Positions 49,001 to 59,410 of a stretch of 64,000 nt of DNA are shown one piece after another. Source of the stretch: Micromussa lordhowensis (taxonomy: Eukaryota > Cnidaria > Anthozoa > Scleractinia > Lobophylliidae). The stretch spans positions 17,080,984 to 17,144,983 of the forward strand of contig OZ026595.1 in the NCBI GenBank assembly GCA_964020085.1. The letters are read 5' to 3'. The notes below the pieces were generated by a model, which saw only the letters and a list, made by a program, of their open reading frames with translations, did not search any database and was not told where the DNA came from. The position numbers and the translations under genes were made by a program. Every line of letters starts with the position of its first letter. Position 1 is the stretch's first letter.

Positions 49001-51184
49001 TACCATTGTCACGACATGGACAAGCAACTGACTTAAGTCCATATTTGTTTGACAGTTAGCGCGAATGAAACATGCGCTATGAAAACGTTATGATCAGCAA
49101 TCCATAACCTAAGTACAAAAAACTAGAGCAATTACACTGAATACGAGTAAAACAAGGTCAAATATGCTCACAGACGAAAAGAAAAACCGCGGTGAAAACA
49201 AACACCTGAGGGGGCTAAATACAGCGATCACAGTTTTTACTGCACTTCGCTTTGTGCAGAAGCCTACACACGAGGAGGGAGATCTGGGACAACAAAAGTC
49301 AATTCGAAGTCTAAGGGTCTGGAACCAAAAAGGGAGTTTCGCGCTTTTCCTCTGATAAAGAGACCTGGAAACCTGGGAAAAAACTGCTCCAGTGTACACT
49401 CACTACAAAACAAAGTCCAGAAGCAAGAGGACTTCCACAAGGGAATGATAACCTTACCTCTCGCCTTACACAATTCCATATGCTTCAATACTCTAATTAA
49501 TAGACACACTGAAGGGCAAATCCAATTATTATCGTACCCCAACCTTGGGACAATGCGTCTGCTGCTTCACAACCATTCTGAAAAACTCTCTTGCTAAATT
49601 TTAGTACTTTGGCATTATAGGAACAAGCAAATCTGTCAACAGTATGGGCCCCCCTCAAAAATGCTCAATTCTTTGAAAGATAGCGTCATCATTAATGGTA
49701 TAGTCATCATGATCAATTAATTTGCTTATAGCATCGGCCCTAGCATTAAGCATGTTAAGATCCCTAGGGATTCACTTAACATACAGTAATATGCGGAACC
49801 TCAGAAAGCACCTGAGAACGTGATCTTGACCGGAAGGGACTTAACCGACCAACAGACCTTTTCATTTCGGGAGACCGCGTTATTCTTCCAGAAATTGATT
49901 TCTGAAAGAAAGTGGTCTGAGAGAAAAACTTCGCTATCCCAGGAGCGCGCCGAGTTCACGACCGAGAAAAGAAATCTAGTCATTATACGGGCAACGGGAC
50001 CCACACAGCTTGAGAGGGAAATGATTTGACCTGTTACAGTGGCGACGCTTCTCACGTGCACTTTGAGAGGAAGCTGACGAGACGACAGCTCAATAAATTG
50101 GAGCTGTATGGGTTTAAAGGTGCAAGTCTTTTAAAATATTTCCCGTGACTACCTCTCTGATAGAACTCAGGTTACAGTTATAAACAATGTAAATTCTGAA
50201 ACTAGCTTCATAAGTTGTGGGGTGCCTCAAGGTTCAATCTTCGACCCCCTACTATTCCTATTGTACATTAATGATCTCCCAAACTGTAACCTTCTATAAG
50301 ATGTGAGAATGTACGCCGATGACACGAATCTCACGTTTGCCTCCAAAGACCCTAACGAGTTGTTTTCATCCCTGACTCATGATTTAGGCAATTTGAAGCA
50401 ATGGCTCGACTCTAACCGTTTAAGTCTAAATGTCCTCAAGACTAAATGTCTGTTTACAGGCACAAGACAAAAAATCTCTTTGCTCCCTAGTGAACCACAC
50501 ATATATGCCTTGACGGGCACTCAATTGAAAGAATCAATAGTTACAAATGCCTAGGCGTTCATGTTGATGAGACACTCTCTTGGGAGGCCCACATCTCCGA
50601 AGTCATCGGCAAAGTTGCCAAAATACTAGCTGCCTTGAGAAGGCTAAGACCGATATGTCACCAGAGTACTCTTCTCACAATTTACAAGTCATTGGTTCTT
50701 CCGCATCTCGATTATTGCAGTGCTGTCTGGGGCTGTATCGGAAATGGCCTCAGCCAAAAACTAGAGAAACTGCAAAACAGGGCTGCACGCATAATAACAG
50801 GGTCTAGTTGGGATGCCAGATCTGCCCCGATTCTTCATGCCCTTAAATGGAATAGCCTCGCTGACAGACGTGCAAAACAGCTAAAATCTTCCATGTTTAA
50901 AACTGTAAATAACCTTGTACCCGAATACCAGTCTGACAAATTCGCCAATGTTAAGACCGAACACTGAGGCCCTCAAGAAAAGTTTTCGTTATAGGGGCGC
51001 GGTAACATGGAACAGTCTGTCAGCGGACGCTAAGCAGGCCACCACTTTAAATAGTTAGTACTTATTATAGGATTTTTCAATAATGTTTGTAATTTTTAAG
51101 TCTTAGCTTTTTATACTAGGTTTAATGTGCACGGCTCTTTAGAAGACCACTTTGTAGTGAAAGGATCCCGTGGTTAAATAAAGC

Positions 51185-51227
<43 letters not shown>

Positions 51228-54200
51228 AACGCCAGCGTGTTATTATTAAACAACACACTTCAGCTACTTACATTTTTTACAGAATAATAGCAATATTCCA
51301 GGTTCCAATTGACGGAGAGTGCTAAAGTGATTTGTTTCGTTGAGAAAAAAATCCACCATCTTATTATCATTTATTTCGTTGTTCATCTAGAGGGAGCTGG
51401 TACAGTTGCGGAAGCTGAACCAGGAACAAGAGTAGAAGTAGCAGAAGCAGAGGAGGGAGAAAAAGACGGAGATGAGAACCCGGATGTGCTGTATGAAGCG
51501 AATGTTATGCAGGACCAAAGAATCCTGGACGATGATGACGTCATAGTGTACAAACCAAAGTCAGCGGGGAAGGGTGAGGAACTGAAAGCCGTTGCGACTG
51601 CTATTGTTTCTAACGGGAAAGGTGAGCGTGAATGGAAAGTACAAAACGCTTATCGGCTAAAACGGAAGTTAGAAGAGATCATGCGTCAAGAACTGAGCAA
51701 AACAGAAGTCATGGCAGATGAGACAGCAGAGACGGTAAGACTATGGCGCTTATTAACGTCCTTTATTATATGGCTAGCTCCGTGAGCGAGCAAGATGAAC
51801 CGAATCCTACGCTGTGATTGACTAACCGAGCAGGCAAGATGGCGCTATCTTGCCTGCTCGGGATTACTCGTTGTGTCCCGCATGAAAATAGTATTCCTTT
51901 TCCATATAGTAAATTCTTTATTGACCAAGCTTGTTCGGCCGGTTCGGATATTGGCCTCGTTCTGTTTTTGCTTGTTTAGTGACCTCGATTCCATCTCCGT
52001 CCATAAACATGCAAAAAATATAGCTTGGCCAACGATCCAGCCATCTTGATCTCACGCTTGGCAAATATGTAAATGCTTACAGGCGCGGATCCAAGATAAA
52101 TGGTGACTGATTTCCGAAACAACGAGTACGTTCTAGAGGGGTCCAGGGCTGTGTTCCCTTAGGAAATGTTATGGATTTTTTTATTCCTCAAGACCCCTTT
52201 TTGGAGTTTCTGAGTAATTCTGAAATATCTGACCGATTTCCGCAAAACGGTGGAAACCGGTATGGATCCGCGCCTGGCTTACTAGAGTACTGCATGAAAA
52301 GTTTTCGAGGCGAGGTATTGTTAAAAACAGCTAAGCATATTGAGGAATCGTAAATGGTTATGCTGATAGCCCTCCGTGTACCCTAGCCATAAATACCATA
52401 CTGACGCAGCTTTTGTTATTCACTGGCAGCTAGTTTAAGTAACTTATTTGAAGTGACTGAATTTTTGCCATTGTCCAATTCAGGTAACAAATGTTTGGAA
52501 TTTGAGTCTGAAAGACCGCTGGAGTTTGTACCGGCGATGGGTTATGGACGTGCGTAGGCGTTGCCGCTTCATAATTACAAGCCTCCAGCTGGGATTTCAA
52601 TGGGATGTTGAACACCTGAAGAGAGTGAAAAGCAGATTAGACTTGGAGATACTCGAGAAAGCTGATGTCATTGGCATGACTACAACAGGTACGAGTTTAT
52701 ACATGCTAATTTATGTAATGATTGCTGATAGCGTCTACAAGTATGAGCGACCTGAAATCGTTCCGTACACAACAGCCACGGTAAATACGTGCTTTGCTAG
52801 GTCTCAAACTTGATTAAATTGATGGATTAAAAAGACAGCTACTTTCGAATGTATTAGCGCGCAGAGATGTATGAAAAAGACTTAGACGTTGTTAGACTAT
52901 AACTGGTAAACAATAACGTCTTTGATATATCCCAAGTGTTTCTGTTTGCTGGATTGTCATCTTACAAGATGTATGACCGCTTTTGCATTTGGCCTCTAGG
53001 TGCTGCAAAGCACCGTGATCTTCTCTACCAGCTACAACCACGAATAACGATTGTAGAAGAAGCCGCTGAAGTACTGGAGTCGCACATTGTTACATCGTTA
53101 ACTCCCGGATGTCAGCACTTGATTTTGATTGGTGATCATCAACAGCTCCGTCCCAATCCCACAGTCTACGACCTTGCCAAATCGTACGACCTGGACGTGT
53201 CGCTATTCGAGAGAATGGTGAAGAATGGAATGCCTTTTGAGCGACTGCGTTTACAGCATCGCATGCGACCTGAAATCTCCAAAATGCTGGAGCACATTTA
53301 CGTCAATCCAAAGTTGGAAAATCACAAATCGGTGTTGGGTCGTGACAACATTAAGGGCGTGGCTCGTAATGTATTTTTTGTGGACCACAGTGAAAGGGAG
53401 GTGAGTAGCCAGCTGGTGTATTTGTATTGTACAAGCTTTGATTGTTTGACAATTCCTCTGTAACGGAAAGTTATCTGCAGGTTAATCAAAACTACAAAAA
53501 TTAAAGAAGGCTTAATTAAATTATTTTTTGACAGCTATTGGTATGGCGAACATGCAGCAGGTACATGGCCGTGCATACAGAATTATATATCAGTTTCTTC
53601 AGTTTGATAGGTGAATTTATCGTTTTTTTTCGTTTACTGACCACTCTAATTTTAAAGACTCTGTTTGTGAGTACGTCCCTTGTAACGGAGCTCATTATGC
53701 TCGGTCAGTTCTCTCTCTATATATTCTCTTCTTTTGCTGCTGTTTGTTGATTTTGCAACAACCGTTTTGTACTGTTCGTTGTTACAGGATTTTACTACAG
53801 AAGGAAAAAGCAAGTCAAATAAACACGAAGCCAAATTCACGGCCGCCCTCTGTCGCTACTTCATCCTTCAAGGCTACGAGAGGGAACAAATCACAGTTTT
53901 GACAGCCTACACCGGCCAGTTATTCCAGCTCAAAAACGAAATGCCTAAAGATTTCTTTTGTGGAGTTAGAGTCTGCGCAGTAGATAATTTCCAAGGAGAG
54001 GAAAATGACATCATTCTTTTATCACTCGTTCGAAGTAACGAGAAAGGCCAAATCGGTTTCCTTCAGATAGAAAACCGCGTTTGCGTGGCGTTGTCTCGCG
54101 CTAAGAAAGGTTTTTTCTGCATCGGTAACATCAGTCTTTTGGAAACTAAGAGTGCATTGTGGAGAGGGATCGTCAATGACATGAGAGAGCGTGGGAATGT

Positions 54201-57200
54201 TGGAGAAGCATTGATGCTCGCGTGCCAAAACCATCCGAAAAACGTGACCCATGCGTCCTGCGCTGCTGACTTTCAAAAGGTACCAAATGGAGGTTGCAGC
54301 GTACCATGTGCCACGCGACTCGATTGCGGTCACGTGTGTCACATGATGTGCCATCCAATAGACCCAGAACACAAAGAATACGAGTGTCAGAAGCCCTGCA
54401 CTAGGAAACTGTGCGCGCTGAATCATAAGTGCCCCAAGAGATGCTATCAAGAGTGCGGGCCTTGTATGAAGCCTTTGGAAAAGACCCTTCCACTTTGTGG
54501 CCATCTTCAAAAGGTTCCTTGCTACATGTGCGACGACCTTTCCCTAGTCGAATGTCAAACGCCCTGTGTGAAAACCTGGCCATGTGGACATGAAATTGCG
54601 ACAAAATGTCACGTGGATCCACTGCGCACTCCATGCAAGATTCCTTGCGGTGCGACCTTAAACTGTGGACACCTTTGCGATGGTAGGTTTGAAGGGAACA
54701 AATAACGTCACAGGTCACAAACTAAAATTTTTGTTTTTTTACCACGAGAAATTTCAACTCATCGTTCCACTTTAAAAGAACAGACTTTATCATATCGTAT
54801 GATTAAATTCAGGCTACAAATTTTCCAGCTTTCCTGTTCGTCCTCTTCTCGTATGTAATCAGTGAATGACAAACAGTTGACCTTGTCCGGCTTAACAAGA
54901 AATTTCCTAAAACAGTGACTAAAATCATTGAATACATTAGCTTAAATTGCGTGAAATTGAAGGAAAATTGAATATGGTTTTGTAGAAGATTTTATTTTCC
55001 AATCACTTATGCACTTTAGTTTTTCATTTATACTAGGTGACTGCAGTAGCTGTCTGAGTGGTCGAGTCCATGTGTCATGCAAGGCCAGGTGTGACCGCAC
55101 GTTGCTCTGTGGTCACAACTGCACTAAGTCATGCGCCAAAAACTGCCCTCCCTGCAGAAAAAATTGCAGTAACTACTGCACACACAGAAAGTGCAAGAAG
55201 AAATGTGATGATCCTTGTGATCCTTGTCTCGCGAAATGCATCTGGCAGTGCCAGCATCATAAATGCACGAAACTATGCAGGCAGCTCTGCAATCGTCCAA
55301 GATGTAACGTGCATTGTACAAAGCCACTTCCCTGCGGGCATCCCTGTATCGGTCTCTGTGGAGAAGTATGCCCGAAGAAGTGCCGAGAGTGTCACAAAGA
55401 CGAGATGACGGAGATCTTTTTCGGAACCAGAGATGAGCCGGACGCAAGATTCGTGGAGCTGGCAGACTGTGGTCACGTGTTTGAAGTTCGAATGATGGAT
55501 CAGTGGATGGACCAGGCGCAAGCAACGCCTGATGGGAAGCCTGTTGATGTTCAACTCAAGCTTTGCCCAAAATGCAGGGTACCCATCCGCACCAGTTTGA
55601 GGTACGGCAACATCGTAAAGACGATCCTTGCAGGCTTTGAACGAGTAAAACAGAAGATTTTACTCGACAAAGTACGGCGTGACCAAAAGGTAGCAATGCT
55701 CAAAGGGAAGGCGGAGGAGATTGGTCAATTCCCCGAAGACCAAAAAGAAATCAAAGAAATGCTGAATTATGCGAGTCTTACGGATGAACGCATCAACGTG
55801 ATTGACAATCAGATCAGGTTTATGTCTTTCCTTCAGCCACTCAAGGTTAGCATGGGCTATTTTGAAGCTGACGAACGTCTCCAGGAAACGAAGGAAGACC
55901 TCGACAGTAAAGTGGAACAACTCCGAAAACGTGTGATGAGACTTTGGTTTTCAGTTAGTGGTCAAGAGCTTGAAGAGCTCAACGAAGAAATGTACAGAAC
56001 ACAGCTTCTTATCGACTTCAGAATGCTGAAGATGCAACTTGACATCCGGGGTATTAAGCTTGGAGTCACTGACACTGTAAAGGTTGATTTCGTCAGAGAA
56101 GCTTTTCAATCAGAGAAGAGAATTGGTAAGAGAATAGAAAAAGGGTGAAAAATTAATAGGAAATTAAGATTTAGCAGCTGTAATGTCTTAGTAACGGTCG
56201 GGAGGGAAGAGAAAATGGAATTATTACACCCGGAAGAACCTAGAAAGTCTTCCATTGGCTGAATAGCCTTTAGTAAAATTCACCTCTCTACTCGACTGTA
56301 TTTCGGCCTTTCAGTTAGCGTGCTTAGCTGTTGGAATTTTCCAGGCTTCCTTTCAATTGATGCTTACGAAGGAGCGTTTTCACTTCGTCGAGCATATGGC
56401 CCCAAATGGAATTCACGTTTGACTGAAGTAGCCGCAGCCTGCAGGAAAAATTGCTTGGTTTGTATAAAAAGAAATGATTCGTTCTACCAGTTGGATTTCA
56501 GTAGTAAAGTAAGCTTGATTCTCATCTCGAAGTGATACTGGTATTACGTAAGGCGCATGCGCACATTTTGCTCAGTCTCACCAGGCTTGGGTTCTATCTT
56601 CGTTTCCGTGTTGCCCTTTAAGGAAACGGAATTTTTCCGCTCACATTTATGTTTAGTTCTGCCGTGTGAAGAAAATTGTTATTGTATGCAAGCGTAAGGT
56701 TTAACTCGTACAGTAGACTGTCCACAGTCCCCTATTTTTCCGGGAAATCGTAGATGTCGATCGTTGAGTTCGACGGGCCACCATCTTGGTCTCTTGATGC
56801 GGGCGAAACTGGGGAGAGTACATAGTACCCGTGCATTTTCGCTCGCATCAAGAGACCAAGGTAGCGGCCCGTCGAACTCAGCGATCGACATCTACGATTT
56901 CAAGGAAAAATAGGGGACTGTGAACAGTGTAGTCGTACAATAGTCCGTGCAGTATACAAGCTTGTTCAATCGTCTGAAAAATTGGAAAACTCTTGGACTC
57001 TTGGGGTGTTTTTACTAAGGATTCACCATTCTGATGTGTTGTCTTAGTCTTTTATTAGACTTTTGGCAAGCTATGGCAGTATAATAGCGCGCTATCGATA
57101 AATGTAAGACTTTTAATTGCTGGTATTGTGCAACATTTTTAGACAAGAAACGTCGAGAGCGCTACAGGGCTCGTATTCAGCGAATTAGACATGAACAAGG

Positions 57201-57800
57201 CATTCAAGAGTCTTACCAGGCGGTAACAAAAGAGGAGAAAGATCTGACTGTGAAGACCATAGGGTTTACACAGGGATGTTGGTTTAAGTGTCCAAACGGT
57301 GGGTGTGATTTAAGGATGAATGTTAAAGTTCAGCTATGAGAGAATTTGGTTAGCAACGATTTTGAATTGACTGGAAATGCATAGTTTCCTGAACTCGTTA
57401 AAAACATAGAAGAAATCTAATAATATCTCCTCGTCCCCCGGTCTGTACTGTAAGTTATGGATCCTCGTATTTCCCACTGCAATTTATGTCCAGGCGAGAA
57501 GCTTGCTGGGCATAAATCAAATGCGTGAACACTCGGCCCGTAACTGGAAGCAAGGACCTCAAACTATCTTAAGAAGAAATATTGGTATATCTGAAATAGG
57601 CTAAGTAGTACAAGTGCTCCTCACCACGGTCGGCTCTGCCATTAATTGGTCTTTTTTTTCTCTAGATCTGCCAGACATTTGTCTCCTATTTTTAATTTTA
57701 TCGCAGTTTCAACTTCTTGTTTTTTCTTAAAGGTCACATCAACTGCATCAAAGCGTGTGGTGGAGCGATGGAACAAAGCAAATGCCCGGAATGTGGCTAA
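38039..57800 (+). CDS. ZNFX1: ZNFX1 copy B (full frame, truncated RZ finger, no LamG exon)
   Basis: Exons 38039-38774, 41339-41808, 42431-42586, 43717-43829, 44723-44879, 45358-45591, 47099-47378, 51391-51734, 52484-52688, 53000-53400, 53788-54682, 55037-56125, 57143-57298 and 57733-57800 join in phase to 1767 residues. The start is the ATG of MDAWRGQRGRG. Order: long RGG-repeat tail, ARM-like domain, Walker A GPPGTGKT, CYTNHALDQF, VEEAAEVLE, GDHQQLRP, LQHRMRPEI, VDNFQGEENDIIL, VALSRAKKG, NFX1-type fingers, coiled-coil region, RZ finger. Differences from copy A: no LamG exon, the 68-nt exon after exon 4 is absent, one NFX1 finger (about 25 residues) is missing, GHW of the RZ finger is GCW, and a TAA replaces a Ser codon right after CPECG. 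All helicase motifs are intact. It is probably functional but altered; early pseudogenisation is the alternative. Confidence 0.9.
38075..38170 (+). repeat. Coding minisatellite for RGG repeats in copy B
   Basis: A 24-bp unit (GTGGAGGAGGCCGTGGAAGG plus GGAG/GGCG) is repeated about three times in frame and encodes GGGGRGRG-type repeats. A GGAGGTAGAAGA-type extension follows. Copies A and C have different, less regular RG-rich tails at this position. Confidence 0.85.
38826..38964. mobile_element. Foldback element after copy B exon 1
   Basis: CAATAGCC...TAAAACAAAAGACCTCAGCACGAGG is mirrored by CCTCGTGCTGAGGTCTATTG...GGCTATTG. The arms differ in length. It begins about 50 bases after the exon 1 donor. 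Confidence 0.6.
39371..39651 (+). mobile_element. tRNA-derived SINE, full length
   Basis: The head (39371-39445) has a box-A-like GTGGCCTCATGGTTAGTG and a box B GGGTTCGAGCCC, as in a tRNA gene. A unique body (TGGGCAAGACACTTCACTC...CCCATCCAGG) and a tail (GCTTCATGCTACAGAAACCG...TTTACCTTTTTAAA) follow. A tail fragment of the same family lies at 6087-6180. It sits in copy B intron 1. It is a SINE head rather than a working tRNA gene, since the acceptor stem does not close and the body continues. Confidence 0.8.
39721..39903. mobile_element. Foldback element in copy B intron 1
   Basis: AGCAGTAGACCACTCTTTCT is mirrored by AGAAAGAGTGGTCTATTGCT. The pairing continues through CATGGGTTTACC and the GAGAACAC/GTGTTCTC block to a short central loop. 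Non-coding. Confidence 0.7.
40287..41052. mobile_element. Non-autonomous hAT-type element with 8-bp target duplication
   Basis: It starts CATAGGCGTACG and ends CGTACGCCTATG, with C/G-rich sequence just inside both ends. Both sides are flanked by TCCCCGTG (40279-40286 and 41053-41060), an 8-bp target duplication as made by hAT transposases. No transposase ORF is seen in the 766 bp. Copy B intron 1. Confidence 0.8.
42672..42894. mobile_element. TTAA-ended palindromic MITE in copy B intron 3
   Basis: TTAATAGACGTATTCGGCTA at the left is mirrored by its exact complement at the right end, with nearly perfect arms of about 100 bases and a short loop. The TTAA at each end (42672-42675 and 42891-42894) fits a TTAA target duplication. 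Confidence 0.8.
43016..43203. mobile_element. Foldback element in copy B intron 3
   Basis: GCCACGTTCGATATATCAAT is mirrored by ATTGATATATCGAATGTGG. The pairing extends inward to CCGAGGCTTTC/GAAAGCCTCGG. Confidence 0.7.
44321..44482. mobile_element. Foldback element in copy B intron 4
   Basis: TGAGAAGTAATATATCAAAC pairs with GTTTGATATATCTTCTCA. Inner pairs include GACAGTGTTTCATCGG-type and CCAAACACC/GGTGTTTGG. It occupies the intron from which the 68-nt exon present in copy A is missing. Confidence 0.7.
48286..48486. mobile_element. Palindromic MITE interrupting a retroelement
   Basis: CAATAGGCCATTTCCGAATT is mirrored by AATTCGGAAATGGCCTATTG, with near-perfect arms to a central ATGCAAATGAAA-like loop. 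It lies exactly where the reading frame of the adjacent tyrosine recombinase stops being recognisable, so it probably inserted into that gene. Confidence 0.75.
48487..50088 (-). pseudogene. DIRS/tyrosine-recombinase retrotransposon remnant
   Basis: On the minus strand, in coding order: end of the reverse transcriptase region (VRSVATVTGQIISLSSCVGP, VARIMTR), an RNase H-like segment (PRDLNMLNARADAISKLIDH, then with frameshifts VDRFACSYNAK, GCEAADALSQGW, DNNWI, CKARGKVIIPLWKS), and the N-terminal domain of a tyrosine recombinase (SKANGTVVAHNRAFRKWKQF, VALYL, a stop codon, HLIEETHFPSAVYSAFYGLK, LAHDVAGIPSPTDDP). This order fits DIRS-type elements that integrate with a tyrosine recombinase. Stops and frameshifts show it is dead. 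The catalytic part of the recombinase is not seen. It lies antisense in copy B's intron between exons 47099-47378 and 51391-51734. Confidence 0.75.
50089..51226 (+). pseudogene. 5'-truncated LINE (non-LTR retrotransposon) remnant
   Basis: Reverse-transcriptase pieces appear in order: LNKLELYGFKG, DYLSDRTQ, CGVPQGS...PLLFLLYINDLPN, the catalytic YADD (RMYADDTNLT), LKQWLDSNRLSLN, and, after a frameshift, LRRLRPICHQSTLLTIYKSL, LDYCSAVWG and LQNRAARIITG. In-frame stops and at least two frameshifts show it is inactive. The 3' end has AATAAAGC followed by a (TTA)n tail (to 51226), typical of LINEs with microsatellite tails. It begins directly against the opposite-strand DIRS-like remnant. The clade (CR1/L2/jockey-like) is not resolved. 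Confidence 0.85.
56708..56938. mobile_element. Foldback element in the copy B intron before exon 57143
   Basis: GTAC...ACTGTCCACAGTCCCCTATT is mirrored by AATAGGGGACTGTGAACAGT...GTAC. Strong inner pairing includes GTAGATGTCGATCG/CGATCGACATCTAC and CATCTTGGTCTCTTGATGCG/CGCATCAAGAGACCAAGG. Non-coding. Confidence 0.75.
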
Positions 57801-59330
57801 AGAATTAGCGGCCATCATTACCGGTCGTAATTGCTTTCAGTCAGCCAGTGACTTGGATAACTCATCGTGGGATGCCTTCTTCGATAGTCTGTAACCCATA
57901 CGCCACAGCTTGATATGACACTTTTGACTTTCTGTTTCGAAATTTTGGTATCAGTAAGGTACCAGCTATCCAGCTAAGGTGTGATAACTGATCTAAAGCA
58001 ACTGTTAATTACTGATAAAGGTCACCGGGATTTTTTCTTTTCACTTACATTTGATTCAATTTGTAAAGTGGTAAAAAAATAGTTCTCCTTTGTCGTAGGT
58101 CTTTTAAACTGCTTCCAGTATTGCCTTGAAATTCAAAGTTTTGTCTTAGAGAAAGGCTTTACTACATTATTCAGGCGAAAGATTATCAAATTTGTTTGTT
58201 CGTTGCCTTTTTGAAATTATACCAAGCTAAAATTAGCAGATAGTGTTTTTAAACAGTTAAATCGAAAATGCATGCTTAGCGTTTACGATGTTTATTAATA
58301 TAATTTGCCGAGTAACATAGATCAGAGATTAAGGTTAAATTCAGTTAAGAAATCCTATTGAACCATATTGGTTAGGAAATTGGATTGGAAATTAGATTGC
58401 AAAGGAACCTTTAAATTTTGTAGTTTGGTAGACAAGATGGGGCCCCATCGACTGAGGTTATTCTCAACATAATAGCTGGATTTCGTTGAAACTGTCAACG
58501 TTACTATCAAATCGTCTGTGAGATTTTTTAACTGGAGCTCTTTCGCTTTAAGAGTGCAATACGGAATTGTCGTTCGTTTCCTTTTTGAAAGTTTCCTTTC
58601 TGAAAGTAATTAGTCCTTTAAAAAACCTCCAAGAAAAGACTGTTGAATTTCTAGGTTTTTGTTTTAATTCTTATTTTCTTGACCTCTCAGATCTTCAGAC
58701 TTTGTAACTCAGACACAACCCCCCACCATGCCTTTGAGTGTGTGAGGAGGGTATAGTGATTGTGATCCTCGTCCGAGCCAACAAGACAGGTTTTTAGATG
58801 GGTACCACCAAAGTTGCTTGGGAACTTGACAGATTGCAAGTTGCCCCTTGCTAAGGAATCTGGATTAGCTGCGCCAAAGCGTTATCACGAACTTTATTCC
58901 TGAGCCACTTCAACTGTCGAGAATGAGCTTTACCTTTCGATGATAGAGTTTGATACTGCAAAAAAGTAATTTAATGTGAAATGCTTTCCAGATACGAGGT
59001 TATGGATAACTTTTGTCTTAGATGTTTAAAGTTGGCTGCGTTTTTATTAGGAATAAACAATGTTTTTAATCTGTAGACACTTCAGTTTACATTACTTCAT
59101 TCCCAGGCTCTGTCAGCTTGATTTCGAAAGTAGAAATCTGTTTTGAAAAGGTTAACGCATCTGCTGGAATTTCACTCAGCTCCGAGCATATTTTTATGCT
59201 CGCCAAGATCACGAATTCTCTTTCCCCATTTCTCCACCCCCTAAAAATAACAATTACTCTGTCTCGGTATCACTAGTATATTTCTGCGGGGTTTTGTAGG
59301 TTTTGGGAAAAAAAAATTTACTTATTGCTT
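57801..59330. other. Copy B 3' flank and B-C spacer
   Basis: No gene is seen. The first part includes decayed coding sequence of the lost RZ tail: codons after the TAA still read RISGHHYRS-like before a second stop, and another frame runs to 57894. The stretch at about 58927-58970 matches sequence at 28443-28490 downstream of copy A. Confidence 0.5.
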
Positions 59331-59352
59331 CCTCCACTTTTGAAAGCCCCAC

Positions 59353-59410
59353 ATTTCCGGAAATGACATTCAATTTCTGAGAAATTCAGGTTGTGATTTG
59401 ACTGGCTCAC
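59353..59410 (+). promoter_or_regulatory. Copy C promoter block: ETS/GAS-like and GAS-like sites
   Basis: TTCCGGAA (59355-59362) and TTCTGAGAA (59375-59383) sit in the same order and context as in copy B. The ISRE-like core is eroded to ATTCAATTTC (59368-59377). GATGCATAT follows, as in copy B. A 5' noncoding exon probably ends at 59631 (GGACATTTCAG|GTAACA), parallel to copy B's exon ending at 35623. Confidence 0.5.

Noticed and set aside
56345..56508. Exon-like open stretch in the copy B intron (acceptor TTTTCCAG, donor GTAAGC, about 54 codons)
   Set aside because: It enters in phase 1 but leaves in phase 0, so it would break the frame into exon 57143. No counterpart in copy A and no recognisable protein.
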